Source: PNON01 sp964387025
GTDB lineage: Bacteria; Chloroflexota; Anaerolineae; Anaerolineales; Anaerolineaceae
Assembly (NCBI GenBank): GCA_964387025.1
Contig: CAYLUZ010000001.1
Location: 310,001-374,000 of the forward strand
Length of the DNA stretch: 64,000 nt
Direction: 5' to 3'
Shown in pieces: positions 24,742 through 34,603 of the stretch; position 1 is the first letter of the stretch; every line of letters begins with the position of its first letter. The notes beneath the pieces were generated by a model. It did no database searches. It was not told the DNA's origin and worked only from the letters and a program-made list of their open reading frames with translations. Position numbers and translations under genes: made by a program.

Positions 24742-27390
24742 TTATCTATTAACACATTTCCCCTGCAAGGGAATCACTCCAGCGGTTTCCTGCCATTTAC
24801 ACACAGTCTTATACCTCAGGCAAACAGATTTCGTAGTATATACCTCGCATAGCCCGACCGTGGGTGTCAAGGTTGGGGCGGGTGGAGGTGTGCGGACAGG
24901 CAGATCTTCAACATCCACATTCAAGTTGCCCAGTCCAATCGCCACCCAGCATTTGGTGCGCAGATGCTGAGTATACAGCCAGTATCCATCCGGACTGCGG
25001 CTTTCAACATCAAGAATATCGCCTTTGTTCCATGCAGTGACCACGTCATATTCCATTCCGGGGCCGGACCGACAATTGCTGTTCTGGTTGAGGACGAACT
25101 GCGGGGTAAAGTTCTTGACAGTGAAATCACATACTCCTGATTGGGCTGGAGCAGTCCGGTCATCACCCTGCCAGAAGCTTTGGAACTTCCAATTCCCTAT
25201 TTCATTCGGAATGAACAGGTCTTGGTAAGTTCCTTTCCTGGAGGTGTTAACGTTTTTCAAGCTTGTTATACCGGATGGAGAGGTGAATTCAAGAGTAATC
25301 GGGACCTGGCGCGTCATTGGAGCTATTTCCCCGGCAATGGTGATCCCACCTGATTTTTCTACAGAATTGCATGTGAGAATAGATGGCTCAACGACGCAAC
25401 TCCGGTATGAGAATCCATTTACTGGCATAAACACATCACCCACCAGAGCAGTGATCTCAAAGGCCGCATCCTGGCAGTCTCCAGGTTGGGCATCGGATGG
25501 AGGCATACTAACGACCTGGACTTCCGCTCCCCGGCCGGGTTCAAGCATCATTTGCTCCGGATTAAATTGTGTAACCCAATCTTTTTTGGCGATTGCTTTG
25601 ATCTCCACCTTCTGCAGCCGGAAAGGTGTGCCATACTGGCAGTTCTGAGTCATCTCCACGGGTATGGAATAGGTCCAACTCAAATCCATGTTTTGCAGTT
25701 GCTCCTGGGTATTTTCCATAGCAATTAAATGCGACATATAAGTTTCTGCGGCTGTATTATTTGAATGGGTGATCTCCCCTGTATAATCCCGGATCTGCAC
25801 GGTGACTTGAGCAGAGGAATTTATTGTTGGCGTCCATGGGACAAATCCAGAATATACCTCGCCTTCATCCAGATGATCGATAACGACGGTGCCAAGAAGT
25901 TTAGCCGTCCCCTTCCTGGGACCTGAACAGTTCAAAGATGGTATCTGAATTTTCAGGGGTTGGGTAACAAATATATCCACAATTACCTGGTCGGCAGTAC
26001 TGTATCCAGTATTCCGCACTTTAAATCCGATCCGGTTTTCGTGACCCACCCAGAATGGGTCTCCATAACCGGCAGGGGAGATAATTTCACCCTCAAGTGA
26101 AAAGCTTTCCCCAAAGGGATACACATCCCATCCATTCATCTGGCTGTCGATCCAGATATCACGGGACTTATATTTGATATTATCCGGTTCCGATTCCTCT
26201 CCGACACTCTGAATATTGGAAGGATCCGGCGCATGGATATCCCCTCTTTCAGCTTTTACTTTGCATTTATAACCGTCCTCCTGCGAGACATATGTGATGG
26301 TAATTTCCCTCGCAGAATCCACGAATGTTTCGCCTGGTGCCAATGCTGCAGTAGTAAAATCATTATCTCCGGAGGGGCTAACCACCTGAGCAATACTGGA
26401 ACCGACCGGCCGCCATGGGTCGATGCTGGTGACCAACACACCTTGCTCGGGAATTTTGAAGTCGCCATTGTATTTAACGCGGCATTCGACCAAATAACCG
26501 GTAAAAGGAGAGGCGATGAAAGGAATCTTCAGCACGTTATTCCCGGGAAGCTCAATGGCCTGCAGGGTGGTGGTGACCTGGCAGGCTCCATCCAGGCAGG
26601 GCATATCCGTAATAGTGGGAATCCATCCACGGTTCAATTTTGACCAAGCGGAAAAATGGTTAAAAAAGGCATCATCAGCCATTAAATCCCACGGTCCCAT
26701 GGCAGGCCAAGCGTCCGTAAATCCGCTGTATTGATCCGGCACACCCAGAAGATGCCCCAACTCGTGGCTGGCCAGGGCGGCAAAAAGCTCATCACTGGAA
26801 TTTTCACCTACATATAGGTCCCCGATTCTCACGCTGCCCGATCCTACGTAATATGTGGTTTCAGCGGGTCCAAAATCCGGAGGACCTTGCATACCTCTCG
26901 CCTGCCCGGATCTTCCATGATAATTGTGCACAATTATCAGGTAATCGTAATCATCCAGGGCATTCCCGATAGCACCAAAAGCCACATTCACCCCATCTAG
27001 ATGCAGGTCGGCAGTTCCCTGATTGTACTGAAAGATTTTGTGAGGTGCAACGTACCAACCATCCTCGCTATTGGGGTTAACAATGGAGGTGAAATTAATA
27101 TGCACTAGATTGAATGAATTGCGATTGTAATAACTGGTTACAAGCGAATTCAATATGTATTGATAACCGGAAGCTGAATGCCGTGGGGGCAAAATGAGAG
27201 CCTGGTCTTCGGGTGTCCACCATGGATCACATTCTGACTGGCTGGGACAGAAGGGTGGATTATGTTTCAAGTAGATGACAGCCGCAGTTTTAGTTTCACT
27301 ATAGTGAGGTATGAAAGCAAGGTTGCTGGTACTGAGCAGAAGGAAAATAATGAAAAACGGAATCCTGCAGAAACGATAATGAATATGCAT
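24742..27390 (-). CDS. Secreted M6-like metalloprotease with SH3-like domain
   Basis: An 882-residue exported protein. The signal sequence is hydrophobic (FFIIFLLLSTSNLAF). The catalytic domain has the zinc motif HELGHLLGVPD (HExxHxxGxxD) with a later GPWDLMA Met-turn, as in immune-inhibitor-A/M6 proteases. CARDB- or Ig-like beta domains fill the middle (GFKVRNTGYSTADQVIVD). Near the C-terminus an SH3b-like module (NCRSGPGMEYDVVTAWNKGD) is followed by a Pro/Thr stretch and a short Cys-containing tail. The ATG at 27390 is chosen over an upstream start because it directly precedes the signal peptide and follows GGAAGGG. It stands alone between two decayed repeats. Confidence 0.88.
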   Translation of the reverse strand: MHIHYRFCRIPFFIIFLLLSTSNLAFIPHYSETKTAAVIYLKHNPPFCPSQSECDPWWTPEDQALILPPRHSASGYQYILNSLVTSYYNRNSFNLVHINFTSIVNPNSEDGWYVAPHKIFQYNQGTADLHLDGVNVAFGAIGNALDDYDYLIIVHNYHGRSGQARGMQGPPDFGPAETTYYVGSGSVRIGDLYVGENSSDELFAALASHELGHLLGVPDQYSGFTDAWPAMGPWDLMADDAFFNHFSAWSKLNRGWIPTITDMPCLDGACQVTTTLQAIELPGNNVLKIPFIASPFTGYLVECRVKYNGDFKIPEQGVLVTSIDPWRPVGSSIAQVVSPSGDNDFTTAALAPGETFVDSAREITITYVSQEDGYKCKVKAERGDIHAPDPSNIQSVGEESEPDNIKYKSRDIWIDSQMNGWDVYPFGESFSLEGEIISPAGYGDPFWVGHENRIGFKVRNTGYSTADQVIVDIFVTQPLKIQIPSLNCSGPRKGTAKLLGTVVIDHLDEGEVYSGFVPWTPTINSSAQVTVQIRDYTGEITHSNNTAAETYMSHLIAMENTQEQLQNMDLSWTYSIPVEMTQNCQYGTPFRLQKVEIKAIAKKDWVTQFNPEQMMLEPGRGAEVQVVSMPPSDAQPGDCQDAAFEITALVGDVFMPVNGFSYRSCVVEPSILTCNSVEKSGGITIAGEIAPMTRQVPITLEFTSPSGITSLKNVNTSRKGTYQDLFIPNEIGNWKFQSFWQGDDRTAPAQSGVCDFTVKNFTPQFVLNQNSNCRSGPGMEYDVVTAWNKGDILDVESRSPDGYWLYTQHLRTKCWVAIGLGNLNVDVEDLPVRTPPPAPTLTPTVGLCEVYTTKSVCLRYKTVCKWQETAGVIPLQGKCVNR

Positions 27391-27456
27391 ATTGCCCTTC
27401 CTTATTCCTTGACTTACATGTCTGTTATTTAAATTGACAGGCAGAAACGATCCCAA

Positions 27457-28244
27457 TTATTGCTTCGATGTCGTAGGCTGCGTATGTTTCCCCCATGCTT
27501 TTTTCACCTGCTATGGATAATTGTAACTAAATTATGGTCCAGTGCAACTATTACTATTCATAAAAAGACAACCTTTGAAATGGAAAGCCCATCATTTGTT
27601 TAAATAGACAGCTCTGTGATAGAAATCTCCACTATCCCCATAAATTGTTTTAACACGTGCATGGCTGGCACATTTGAAAGTGATTTCTAATTAAGAAATA
27701 AAGACTCGAGAAATTGAGTCCTTACCAGAACAAGCATACTTACAGAAACCTGATTGTCGTTTTATGATGCTGTTGTACTTAAGTTACGCTTTCTATTTCC
27801 TAATATTTTTTTCTACTCCTTTCTGGACTCCGATGACCATGAATGTCACCGATCCGATGATCGCCATGTTGGTCCCTTTTCCGATCGACCCCGGGAAGAT
27901 CCACCATCACGATCCTCACCTCTACCGCCGAAATTCTCATTGGTGGTGAATGTGCCTCCCAGTGGAGACGATTGTCCTAAGTTGACACGAATATAGCCAG
28001 TAAAATTAAAGAAGGAAATGTAGAAGAAAATACTACCTTCGTACTTCGAGTTAAGTAGTAAGAAACATAATCTGTTCACGTAGAATTTTCATAAGTACAA
28101 CATCATCCATTGGTTGATTAATTCTCGACACCGCCGTGTCATTTCAAATTGTGTGGAATCACTTACAACTTTTCTTTCCAGTTTGCGTAAATCTGGGTAG
28201 ATACAAATATTCCTGTTAGATCACGACTAGATTGGAAAGAAAAG
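27457..28244. other. 788-bp gene-poor region
   Basis: No convincing gene is seen. The left half is AT-rich with no clear signal. The stretch 27840-28020 has different composition and includes repeat copy B. A small CGACACCGCCGTGTC hairpin at about 28127-28141 recalls the hairpins beside the tRNA-Ser genes. Confidence 0.6.
27980..28020. repeat. Decayed dispersed repeat, copy B
   Basis: The partner of 24534-24574, 3,446 bp away in direct orientation, with 34 of 41 identical bases and an identical final 11 (AGAAGGAAATG). The two copies bracket the metalloprotease gene. Confidence 0.6.
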
Positions 28245-29348
28245 ATGAAAAAGACCGTTTTATTTTGTATTTTTTTTATAGGGACGCTAACACTGGCAGC
28301 ATGTGGTGCAGCCAAACCAGATCCAACCGCCACTCCCGAAGCTCCAGTAATTGCTGAAGGTATGATTGTCACCGATGGTAGATTGGAGCCTGTTCGCTTT
28401 GCAAGCATGAGCTTTAATGCCAGCGGGATGGTCCAGGATATCCTGGTGACAGAAGGTGATAAGGTTGAAGCCGGACAGGTGCTTGCGCGGTTGGATAACA
28501 TCGAATTAATGATCGCTGATGAAATAAAAGCCCAGGAAGCTTATTTGTTAGCCCAACAGACTTTAAATCTTTCGGAACCGGAAGCATTAAAAGACCTTGC
28601 CAAAGCGTATGAAACATTCAGGTCTGCCCAACAGAAATTGGACGACTTTCCCATCCCATCGGAATTTAATGGCAAGACTCCATCAGAAGCTGTAGTCAGT
28701 ACAGGCGAAACCGTAGAAAAAGCCAGGGCAGCTTATGATCCTTATCATGGTTACAAACAGACGACAAAATTCGTAAAGGACCTAAAACGTAAACTGGATG
28801 ATGCCTGGGCGGATTATAACCAGGCAGTGAAATGGATGAATTTGGAAGCCGACCTTGAAAATGCCCGCATAGAATTGGACCAGGCGAAAAAAGAATATGA
28901 CAATCTGGGATCATCCGGTTCAACGGATAACTCAGCGGCAAGGGCCAAATTTGCGGTTGCTGAAGCGAACCTTGCTTCAGCGCAGGCAGCACTTCAAAAT
29001 GCCGAGTTAAAAGCTCCCTTCACCGGCACAATTACCGGCGTGGATATTAAATCAGGGGAATCTGTCTCTCCCAACCAGCCAGTATTCACAATTGCTGATT
29101 TTTCTAGTTGGATAGTGAAAACTACTGATCTCACCGAGATCGATGTTGTGGACCTGGAGGAGGGGCAACCTGCGACAATCACTCTGGATGCCCTCCCAGA
29201 TGCTCCTCTTAATGGTGAGGTGATGAATATCAGCCAGGCATTCACTGAAGTTCAGGGTGATGTTGTTTACGAAGTGATCGTAAAGTTGACGGAATCACAA
29301 CCGCAAATGCGATGGGGAATGACCGCGGAAGTAAAACTTCAACGGTAA
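28245..29348 (+). CDS. HlyD/MacA-type lipoprotein efflux adaptor
   Basis: A 367-residue membrane-fusion/adaptor protein. The signal peptide has lipobox TLAAC (Cys20). A biotinyl-lipoyl-like half (GMVQDILVTEGDKVEAGQVLARLD) is followed by a long helical hairpin (about 85-225), the second lipoyl half (LKAPFTGTITGVDIKSGESV) and a beta-barrel (VVDLEEGQPATITLDALPD). In a monoderm it would connect an ABC permease to extracellular substrate handling rather than to an outer-membrane channel. It heads an operon with the ATPase and permease that follow. Confidence 0.9.
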   Translation: MKKTVLFCIFFIGTLTLAACGAAKPDPTATPEAPVIAEGMIVTDGRLEPVRFASMSFNASGMVQDILVTEGDKVEAGQVLARLDNIELMIADEIKAQEAYLLAQQTLNLSEPEALKDLAKAYETFRSAQQKLDDFPIPSEFNGKTPSEAVVSTGETVEKARAAYDPYHGYKQTTKFVKDLKRKLDDAWADYNQAVKWMNLEADLENARIELDQAKKEYDNLGSSGSTDNSAARAKFAVAEANLASAQAALQNAELKAPFTGTITGVDIKSGESVSPNQPVFTIADFSSWIVKTTDLTEIDVVDLEEGQPATITLDALPDAPLNGEVMNISQAFTEVQGDVVYEVIVKLTESQPQMRWGMTAEVKLQR

Positions 29349-29393
29349 TACTACCTTCGGGTATTAGAGTGTCTCACCAACCAGGAGGTGGAA

Positions 29394-30509
29394 ATGTTTA
29401 CCCTGCCATTTTTAAGCAACAATAATCATAAAAACAACAACCATGAAGATCCCAAACTCGACGATTACATGGTTGACTTGAGGGACGTTTACAAGTCTTA
29501 TAAAACATCTGCAGGTGATTACCCGGTATTAAAGGGAATTGATCTTCAGATCGGCCGGGGAGAGTTTGTCAGTGTGATCGGTAAATCCGGTAGTGGAAAA
29601 TCGACCCTGCTGAATATGATCACCGGTATTGACCGGCCATCATCCGGCGAGATCAAAGTGAATGGAAAATCTGTGAACGACCTTGGTGAAGGATCCCTTT
29701 CGCGCTGGCGAGGCAATAATATTGGGATCGTATTCCAGTTCTTTCAACTACTGCCCATGCTTTCGGTGATCGAAAACATCATGCTGCCCATGGATTTCTG
29801 CAACACTTTTCCCAAAGCCAAACGCGAGCAGCGCGCCATGGATCTACTTGATCTAGTGGGGCTTGCTGACCATGCATACAAGCTCCCCACTGCATTGTCA
29901 GGGGGTCAACAACAGCGTGTTGCCATTGCCCGCGCACTGGTCAACGATCCGCCGGTCGTAATCGCAGATGAACCTACAGGCAACCTGGATTCAAAGACAG
30001 CAGAATCTGTATTTGAACTATTTAATAAATTGGTCGCTGAGGGTAAAACTATCATCGTTGTAACCCACGACAGCAGCCTGGCCAAGCGTGCCACGCGTAC
30101 CGCCCTCATCGCTGATGGCGAGATCGCCAATGAATACATGACGAGCGGATTAAGAAAATTGGATCCAGAAAAAGCGCAGGCTCTATCCAGCAATAAACCT
30201 GTGCGTGTTTTCGACGCAGGAGCGCTGATCATGCAGCCGGAAACAGCTGAAGACCAGTATTTCCTAATCACAAAAGGTATGGTTGAGATCGTTTTACAGC
30301 GGTCTGATGCCGCTGATGTAATGGTTGCCCAACTAGGACCGGGATATGTGGTTGGTAGGAGGCACCTTTTCCATGGGAAGGGGCATGTAGCACTCGCACG
30401 TGCGTCAGACCGCCAGGCAGTGGAAGCGGTCCAAATGGACGCCAAAACCCTCAACGGTTTTCTTGAACCTGAACTGAAATCCACCTGCTCCATCCCGGCG
30501 GAGGCGTAA
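29394..30509 (+). CDS. MacB/LolD-type ABC ATPase fused to a cNMP-binding-like domain
   Basis: A 371-residue ABC ATPase. Walker A is GKSGSGKST, the signature LSGGQQQR, Walker B VVIADEPTGNLD, and the switch His is in VVTHD. After the normal ATPase ends near residue 235, about 100 residues follow the CAP-effector-domain (cyclic-nucleotide-binding) pattern: EDQYFLITKGMVEIVLQ, then VAQLGPGYVVGRRHLF. The usual Glu of the phosphate-binding cassette is replaced by Arg, so cyclic nucleotide binding is doubtful. The ATG at 29394 sits after CCAGGAGGTGGAA. A single base separates its stop from the permease start. Confidence 0.88.
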   Translation: MFTLPFLSNNNHKNNNHEDPKLDDYMVDLRDVYKSYKTSAGDYPVLKGIDLQIGRGEFVSVIGKSGSGKSTLLNMITGIDRPSSGEIKVNGKSVNDLGEGSLSRWRGNNIGIVFQFFQLLPMLSVIENIMLPMDFCNTFPKAKREQRAMDLLDLVGLADHAYKLPTALSGGQQQRVAIARALVNDPPVVIADEPTGNLDSKTAESVFELFNKLVAEGKTIIVVTHDSSLAKRATRTALIADGEIANEYMTSGLRKLDPEKAQALSSNKPVRVFDAGALIMQPETAEDQYFLITKGMVEIVLQRSDAADVMVAQLGPGYVVGRRHLFHGKGHVALARASDRQAVEAVQMDAKTLNGFLEPELKSTCSIPAEA

Positions 30510-30510
30510 C

Positions 30511-32898
30511 ATGGCTACCCGCTGGCGCAAAGTAATCGCGGACTTCTGGTCGAACAAGACCCGCACCATCTTGATGGTGATCACCATCACGGTGGGAGTG
30601 TTTGCCTTGGGCTATGTACAAAACACCGGCCGGATGATGGATGAAGACATGGATGGGGATTATTTGTCATCGAATCCATCAGAGGCGGTCATATACGGCT
30701 GGCCAATGGATGATGATAGTGTCAGGACTGTGAGTAAAGTACCCGGCGTGGCAGATGTCCAGGGGCAAAGCCGGATCATCGGTCAAATTCTGGGTGCTAA
30801 CAATGTAAAGACCAGCGTCATAGTCACAGGTATCGAATCACCGGCCGCTGTGCACGTCAATCGTTTGAAACCTGCGGATCCAAAAAGCGATATCCTGCCC
30901 TCCTTGAGCGATCACGAGATCCTTCTCGACAGGTCTGCTGCCTTTATGGGATTCCAACCGGGTGACCAACTTGTCATCGAACTTCCCGATGGGAAGCACC
31001 GAACCCTAATTTTCAACGGCTATGTCCACGATGTGAATAACATTCCTTCAACCGTTGGAGGACTTGCCGGCGGTTATGTGACACCTGAAACATTGGTCTG
31101 GCTGGGTGGTTCCGAAATCTACGACCAGCTTCTTATCAGTGTCGATAAGAATATAACTGATTTTGGTTATGTGACCAGCGTAGCCCAGGCCGCGGCTGAC
31201 CGTCTTAAAGACAGCGGCGTGAATATCGGCACCGTTTCTGTATATAATCCCGGCCACCATTTTGCCTGGGAGATTGCCCAGGGCACCTTCCTGGTACTGA
31301 ATATCCTCGGTTGGATGACAGTCCTGCTCAGTGCAGTTTTGATCGTGAACACGATCATTGCGCTCATGACCCAGCAGATCCGTCAGGTGGGTATCATGAA
31401 ATCCATAGGGGGCGGGACGTCACAGATCCTATGGATGTACTTTGTGCTCATCATCACTTTCGGGATCATCGCACTGGGCATATCCATTCCACTTGCAGGT
31501 TGGGCTGCATACAAAACATCTTTGGGCGGATTCCTAAACTTCAATACCGGCGACTTCAGGTTATTCCCTCAGACCATCATCCTGCAGGCTATTGTTGCTC
31601 TGGTCGTCCCGCTGCTTGCCGCAAGTGTTCCATTGCTCAACAGCATCCGCAGGCCGGTCTACGAAAGCCTGAGCTTCAATGGCACAGATAATAAGAGAGT
31701 CGCCAAAAAAGCAGCCACTGTTGGAAAACGCCTAGTATCGGTCTCGCGTCCGATCATGATCTCCCTGCGCAATGCTTTCCGCAAGAAAGCCCGCATGATC
31801 CTGACTGTTGGAACCCTGGTATTAGGCGGGGCCATCTTCATTGCAGTGTTCAACCTTTGGTCATCGTTCGATAAGACGATGGATGACGTCCAGGGATACT
31901 TCCTTGCAGATATCAACGTGAACTTCAACCGCGGTTATCGTTTCACCAAAGTCGAGGAACTGGCTCTCTCCGTGCCTGGAGTTAAAAGCGTGGAAGGCTG
32001 GATGTCGACCTCGGGTCAACTGCTGAATGAAGGAAATGATACCAAGAACGAAATTATTTTATTCGCTCCCCCCAGTACTTCAACATTGATCAAACCGATC
32101 ATGACAGCCGGCCGTTGGCTTACACCTCAGGATGAGAATGCGGTGGTGATCGGCAACCATACCCTGAAAATTCGACCAGATCTTACTATCGGCGACTGGA
32201 TCACCGTGGATGTGGACGGAAAAGACACCCGTTGGAAGATCGTAGGTATTTACAGTATGCCCGGTAATACCAACCCACCGTTGATCTATACCAATTATGA
32301 ATACCTTGCTCCTTTGATCAATCAATCCGGCCAGGTATATACACTTCGGGTACTCACGAATCAGCATGATCCGGAAAATCAAACCAAAGTGAAGAAAGCC
32401 TTGCAGGAAGTATTTGATAAAAATAAGATCCAGGTGGCGCTTATCCAACAGGCTGCCGAGTGGAAAGCACAACAGACGAATACCACCAACCTATTGGTGT
32501 ACTTCCTGTTGGTTATGGCCATCCTAATCGCTATTGTTGGCGGTGTGGGTATGATGGGCACCATGAGCATCAATGTGATGGAACGCACCCGCGAGATCGG
32601 TATCATGCGGGCGATAGGAGCATCTGACGGAAACATCCAGAAGATCGTCATTGTGGAAGGTGTCGTCATCGGTTTGATCAGCTGGGTAGCCAGTTTCATC
32701 CTCGCCATCCCTATCACATCAGTTTTGACTCTGGGAGTCGGTATGGCCGTTTTCCAAGCCCCTATCCCCGTAGTGTATGGGTGGAATGGTACGGTTGCAT
32801 GGTTGTTCGGAATGAGCATCCTGGCAGTGTTATCGAGCGCTATTCCTGCCAGACGTGCAACAAAATTGACGGTGCGTGATACACTTGCTTATGAATAA
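30511..32898 (+). CDS. MacB-like ABC permease with two FtsX domains
   Basis: A 795-residue permease. An N-terminal membrane anchor (ILMVITITVGVFALGYVQ) is followed by a MacB_PCD-like extracellular domain and an FtsX core with three membrane segments (about 265-390). The same plan is repeated in the second half: anchor at about 425-445, a second extracellular domain, and FtsX segments at about 660-790 containing the conserved ERTREIGIMRAIGAS. It partners with the ATPase just upstream and the lipoprotein adaptor, forming a MacAB-like exporter for lipids, peptides or antibiotics. Confidence 0.92.
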   Translation: MATRWRKVIADFWSNKTRTILMVITITVGVFALGYVQNTGRMMDEDMDGDYLSSNPSEAVIYGWPMDDDSVRTVSKVPGVADVQGQSRIIGQILGANNVKTSVIVTGIESPAAVHVNRLKPADPKSDILPSLSDHEILLDRSAAFMGFQPGDQLVIELPDGKHRTLIFNGYVHDVNNIPSTVGGLAGGYVTPETLVWLGGSEIYDQLLISVDKNITDFGYVTSVAQAAADRLKDSGVNIGTVSVYNPGHHFAWEIAQGTFLVLNILGWMTVLLSAVLIVNTIIALMTQQIRQVGIMKSIGGGTSQILWMYFVLIITFGIIALGISIPLAGWAAYKTSLGGFLNFNTGDFRLFPQTIILQAIVALVVPLLAASVPLLNSIRRPVYESLSFNGTDNKRVAKKAATVGKRLVSVSRPIMISLRNAFRKKARMILTVGTLVLGGAIFIAVFNLWSSFDKTMDDVQGYFLADINVNFNRGYRFTKVEELALSVPGVKSVEGWMSTSGQLLNEGNDTKNEIILFAPPSTSTLIKPIMTAGRWLTPQDENAVVIGNHTLKIRPDLTIGDWITVDVDGKDTRWKIVGIYSMPGNTNPPLIYTNYEYLAPLINQSGQVYTLRVLTNQHDPENQTKVKKALQEVFDKNKIQVALIQQAAEWKAQQTNTTNLLVYFLLVMAILIAIVGGVGMMGTMSINVMERTREIGIMRAIGASDGNIQKIVIVEGVVIGLISWVASFILAIPITSVLTLGVGMAVFQAPIPVVYGWNGTVAWLFGMSILAVLSSAIPARRATKLTVRDTLAYE

Positions 32899-32919
32899 TT
32901 GGCAAGGAGAGTATCACCT

Positions 32920-33753
32920 TTGAATGGATCAAAGCCTCTATTCTTCGAATCATCCGGCAATAAAGATTTACCGACGATAGCCTTTCTGCATGGCGGTGGT
33001 GCTGCAGGCTGGATGTGGAGAAAGCAGGTTGAAGCGCTTTCCAACCGCTATCGCTGCCTTGTTCCGGATCTTCCCGAGCAGGGGCAGAGCGTGGACTCCG
33101 GGGCTTTTTCAATGGAAAAGGCAGCAGACCTTGTGGCTGAATTAATCGGCAACCAGGCATACGGGAGAAAAGCGCATATCGTCGGGCTATCCGAGGGAGC
33201 GCAAGTGGCTGTCGCGATGCTCAGCCGTCGTCCGGAGGTGATCGACCGCGCAATGGTCAGCAGCGCAATACTTCACCCTTTGCCGGGGATGCAGTTTTAT
33301 ACACCCGGTTTGATCAGAGCTTCACACCGCTGGTTCATTGAGCCATTAAAAAACAATAACTGGTGGATCAAACTCAACATGCAATATGCGGCAGGAATCC
33401 CGGATGATTATTTTGATGATTTCAAACGCAGTTTTCGATCAACTACTGAAGATGGCTTTACCCATATGATGCTGGCTAATTTGCATTTCCGGCTGCCTGC
33501 AGGATTGGAGCAGTTCCAAAATCCCGTGCTGGTAGTGACAGGCAGCAAAGAGTATAAGCAAATGAAAGAATCAGCCCGGGACTTGCTGAGTGTACTACCA
33601 AATGCTCAAGGAGTGGTTGTGGATCTGGGGAGGAATGCGACTTTAGCCCAGGAACATAATTGGGCATTGACTGTTCCCGAGTTATTTTCAAAGACGATCG
33701 CGGCATTTATTGAAGACAAGCCGCTGCCATCCGAGCTAAAAGAATTCGTTTAG
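32920..33753 (+). CDS. Alpha/beta hydrolase linked to the ABC exporter
   Basis: A 277-residue alpha/beta hydrolase with the segments AFLHGGGAAGWMW (oxyanion), GLSEGAQ (nucleophile elbow, Ser) and LVVTGSKEY. The usual catalytic His motif near the C-terminus is not the canonical GH; a NATLAQEHNW segment occupies its place. The likely start is TTG at 32920, which has an AAGGAG site 10 bases upstream; an earlier TTG at 32899 lacks one. It follows the permease by only 21 bp, so it is probably in the export operon. Substrate unknown. Confidence 0.78.
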   Translation: MNGSKPLFFESSGNKDLPTIAFLHGGGAAGWMWRKQVEALSNRYRCLVPDLPEQGQSVDSGAFSMEKAADLVAELIGNQAYGRKAHIVGLSEGAQVAVAMLSRRPEVIDRAMVSSAILHPLPGMQFYTPGLIRASHRWFIEPLKNNNWWIKLNMQYAAGIPDDYFDDFKRSFRSTTEDGFTHMMLANLHFRLPAGLEQFQNPVLVVTGSKEYKQMKESARDLLSVLPNAQGVVVDLGRNATLAQEHNWALTVPELFSKTIAAFIEDKPLPSELKEFV

Positions 33754-33788
33754 TTTATTTTATTAATTTCAAAAACAGTGAGGTGTTC

Positions 33789-34505
33789 ATGGGTGGATTG
33801 AATACAAATACACTGATCGGAATCCTGGTCGTCCTGGTTTTCATCCTCTTTTTTGTGTGGATGATCGTTTGGATGGCCAGGAGCACGAAACGGCAAAAAC
33901 AGGAACGGGCTGACATGGCTGCGATGCTTGGCTTTCAGCCGGTACTCAAACCGGACTTTGTGAAATTAAAATCCCGCCTGGCTCACATCAACCCGAAACA
34001 TGGCAGTAATTCCAAGGAATTGAGGGATGTATTTGTAAAGCACCTCCCGGAGGGGGATCTGTACCTATACGATCTTTGGGACACCAGTGGAGATTCGTCC
34101 AATGTGATTCAAGACCGGGCACTGGCTCTTGTGGTGACCGGAAGACAATATCCACGCTTTGTCATCTCTGCCAGGTTATCCATGCCGGGAATGCTGGCAC
34201 AATTAGCCAATAAAGTCATCTCATGGGCGGTGGGTTACCAAATGACCATATTTGATTTCCCGGAAGAACCGGATTTCAACGAGCATTTTGTTGTTGCCGG
34301 GGAGGACGAATTGGAAGTTAGAAACCTCTTGAACAGTTCCATTCTCCATCGCATAAAGGGGCATGAAGGAATTTTCCTGGCTGGAGGCGGAGACACGCTT
34401 GAATATTCTCCACAATTTGAGAAATTCACTGGAAAGAAGGATATTAACTACCTTTCGACCCGGATCAATTCAGGCCTCGATGTAATGAGACTATTTGTTG
34501 AATAA
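33789..34505 (+). CDS. Single-pass membrane protein, uncharacterised
   Basis: A 238-residue protein with one N-terminal membrane helix (LIGILVVLVFILFFVWMIVWMA) and a cytosolic domain of about 200 residues rich in strands (DRALALVVTGRQYPRFVIS, MTIFDFPEEPDFNEHFVVAGEDELEVRN in the expected order). Its layout resembles the gene at 48866-49549: membrane anchor, short basic linker, and a lipid- or PH-like strand-rich domain ending in an L-x-x-A/V hydrophobic helix. Possibly the last gene of the export operon. Function unknown. Confidence 0.7.
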   Translation: MGGLNTNTLIGILVVLVFILFFVWMIVWMARSTKRQKQERADMAAMLGFQPVLKPDFVKLKSRLAHINPKHGSNSKELRDVFVKHLPEGDLYLYDLWDTSGDSSNVIQDRALALVVTGRQYPRFVISARLSMPGMLAQLANKVISWAVGYQMTIFDFPEEPDFNEHFVVAGEDELEVRNLLNSSILHRIKGHEGIFLAGGGDTLEYSPQFEKFTGKKDINYLSTRINSGLDVMRLFVE

Positions 34506-34603
34506 CGGTTGTTGTTATTTAATAGAGATATACTCTCATTCAGTGAATTGTTATGAAGTAGAATAATTGAAATTATAAAATCCTTCCACCCGGAAAACCA
34601 TAT

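Noticed and set aside
27754..28079. Open frames on both strands in the gap around 27.8-28.1 kb, possibly a transposase remnant.
   Set aside because: No DDE or other transposase motif can be recognised, and no terminal inverted repeats or target-site duplication. Kept only as a repeat-bearing gene-poor region.
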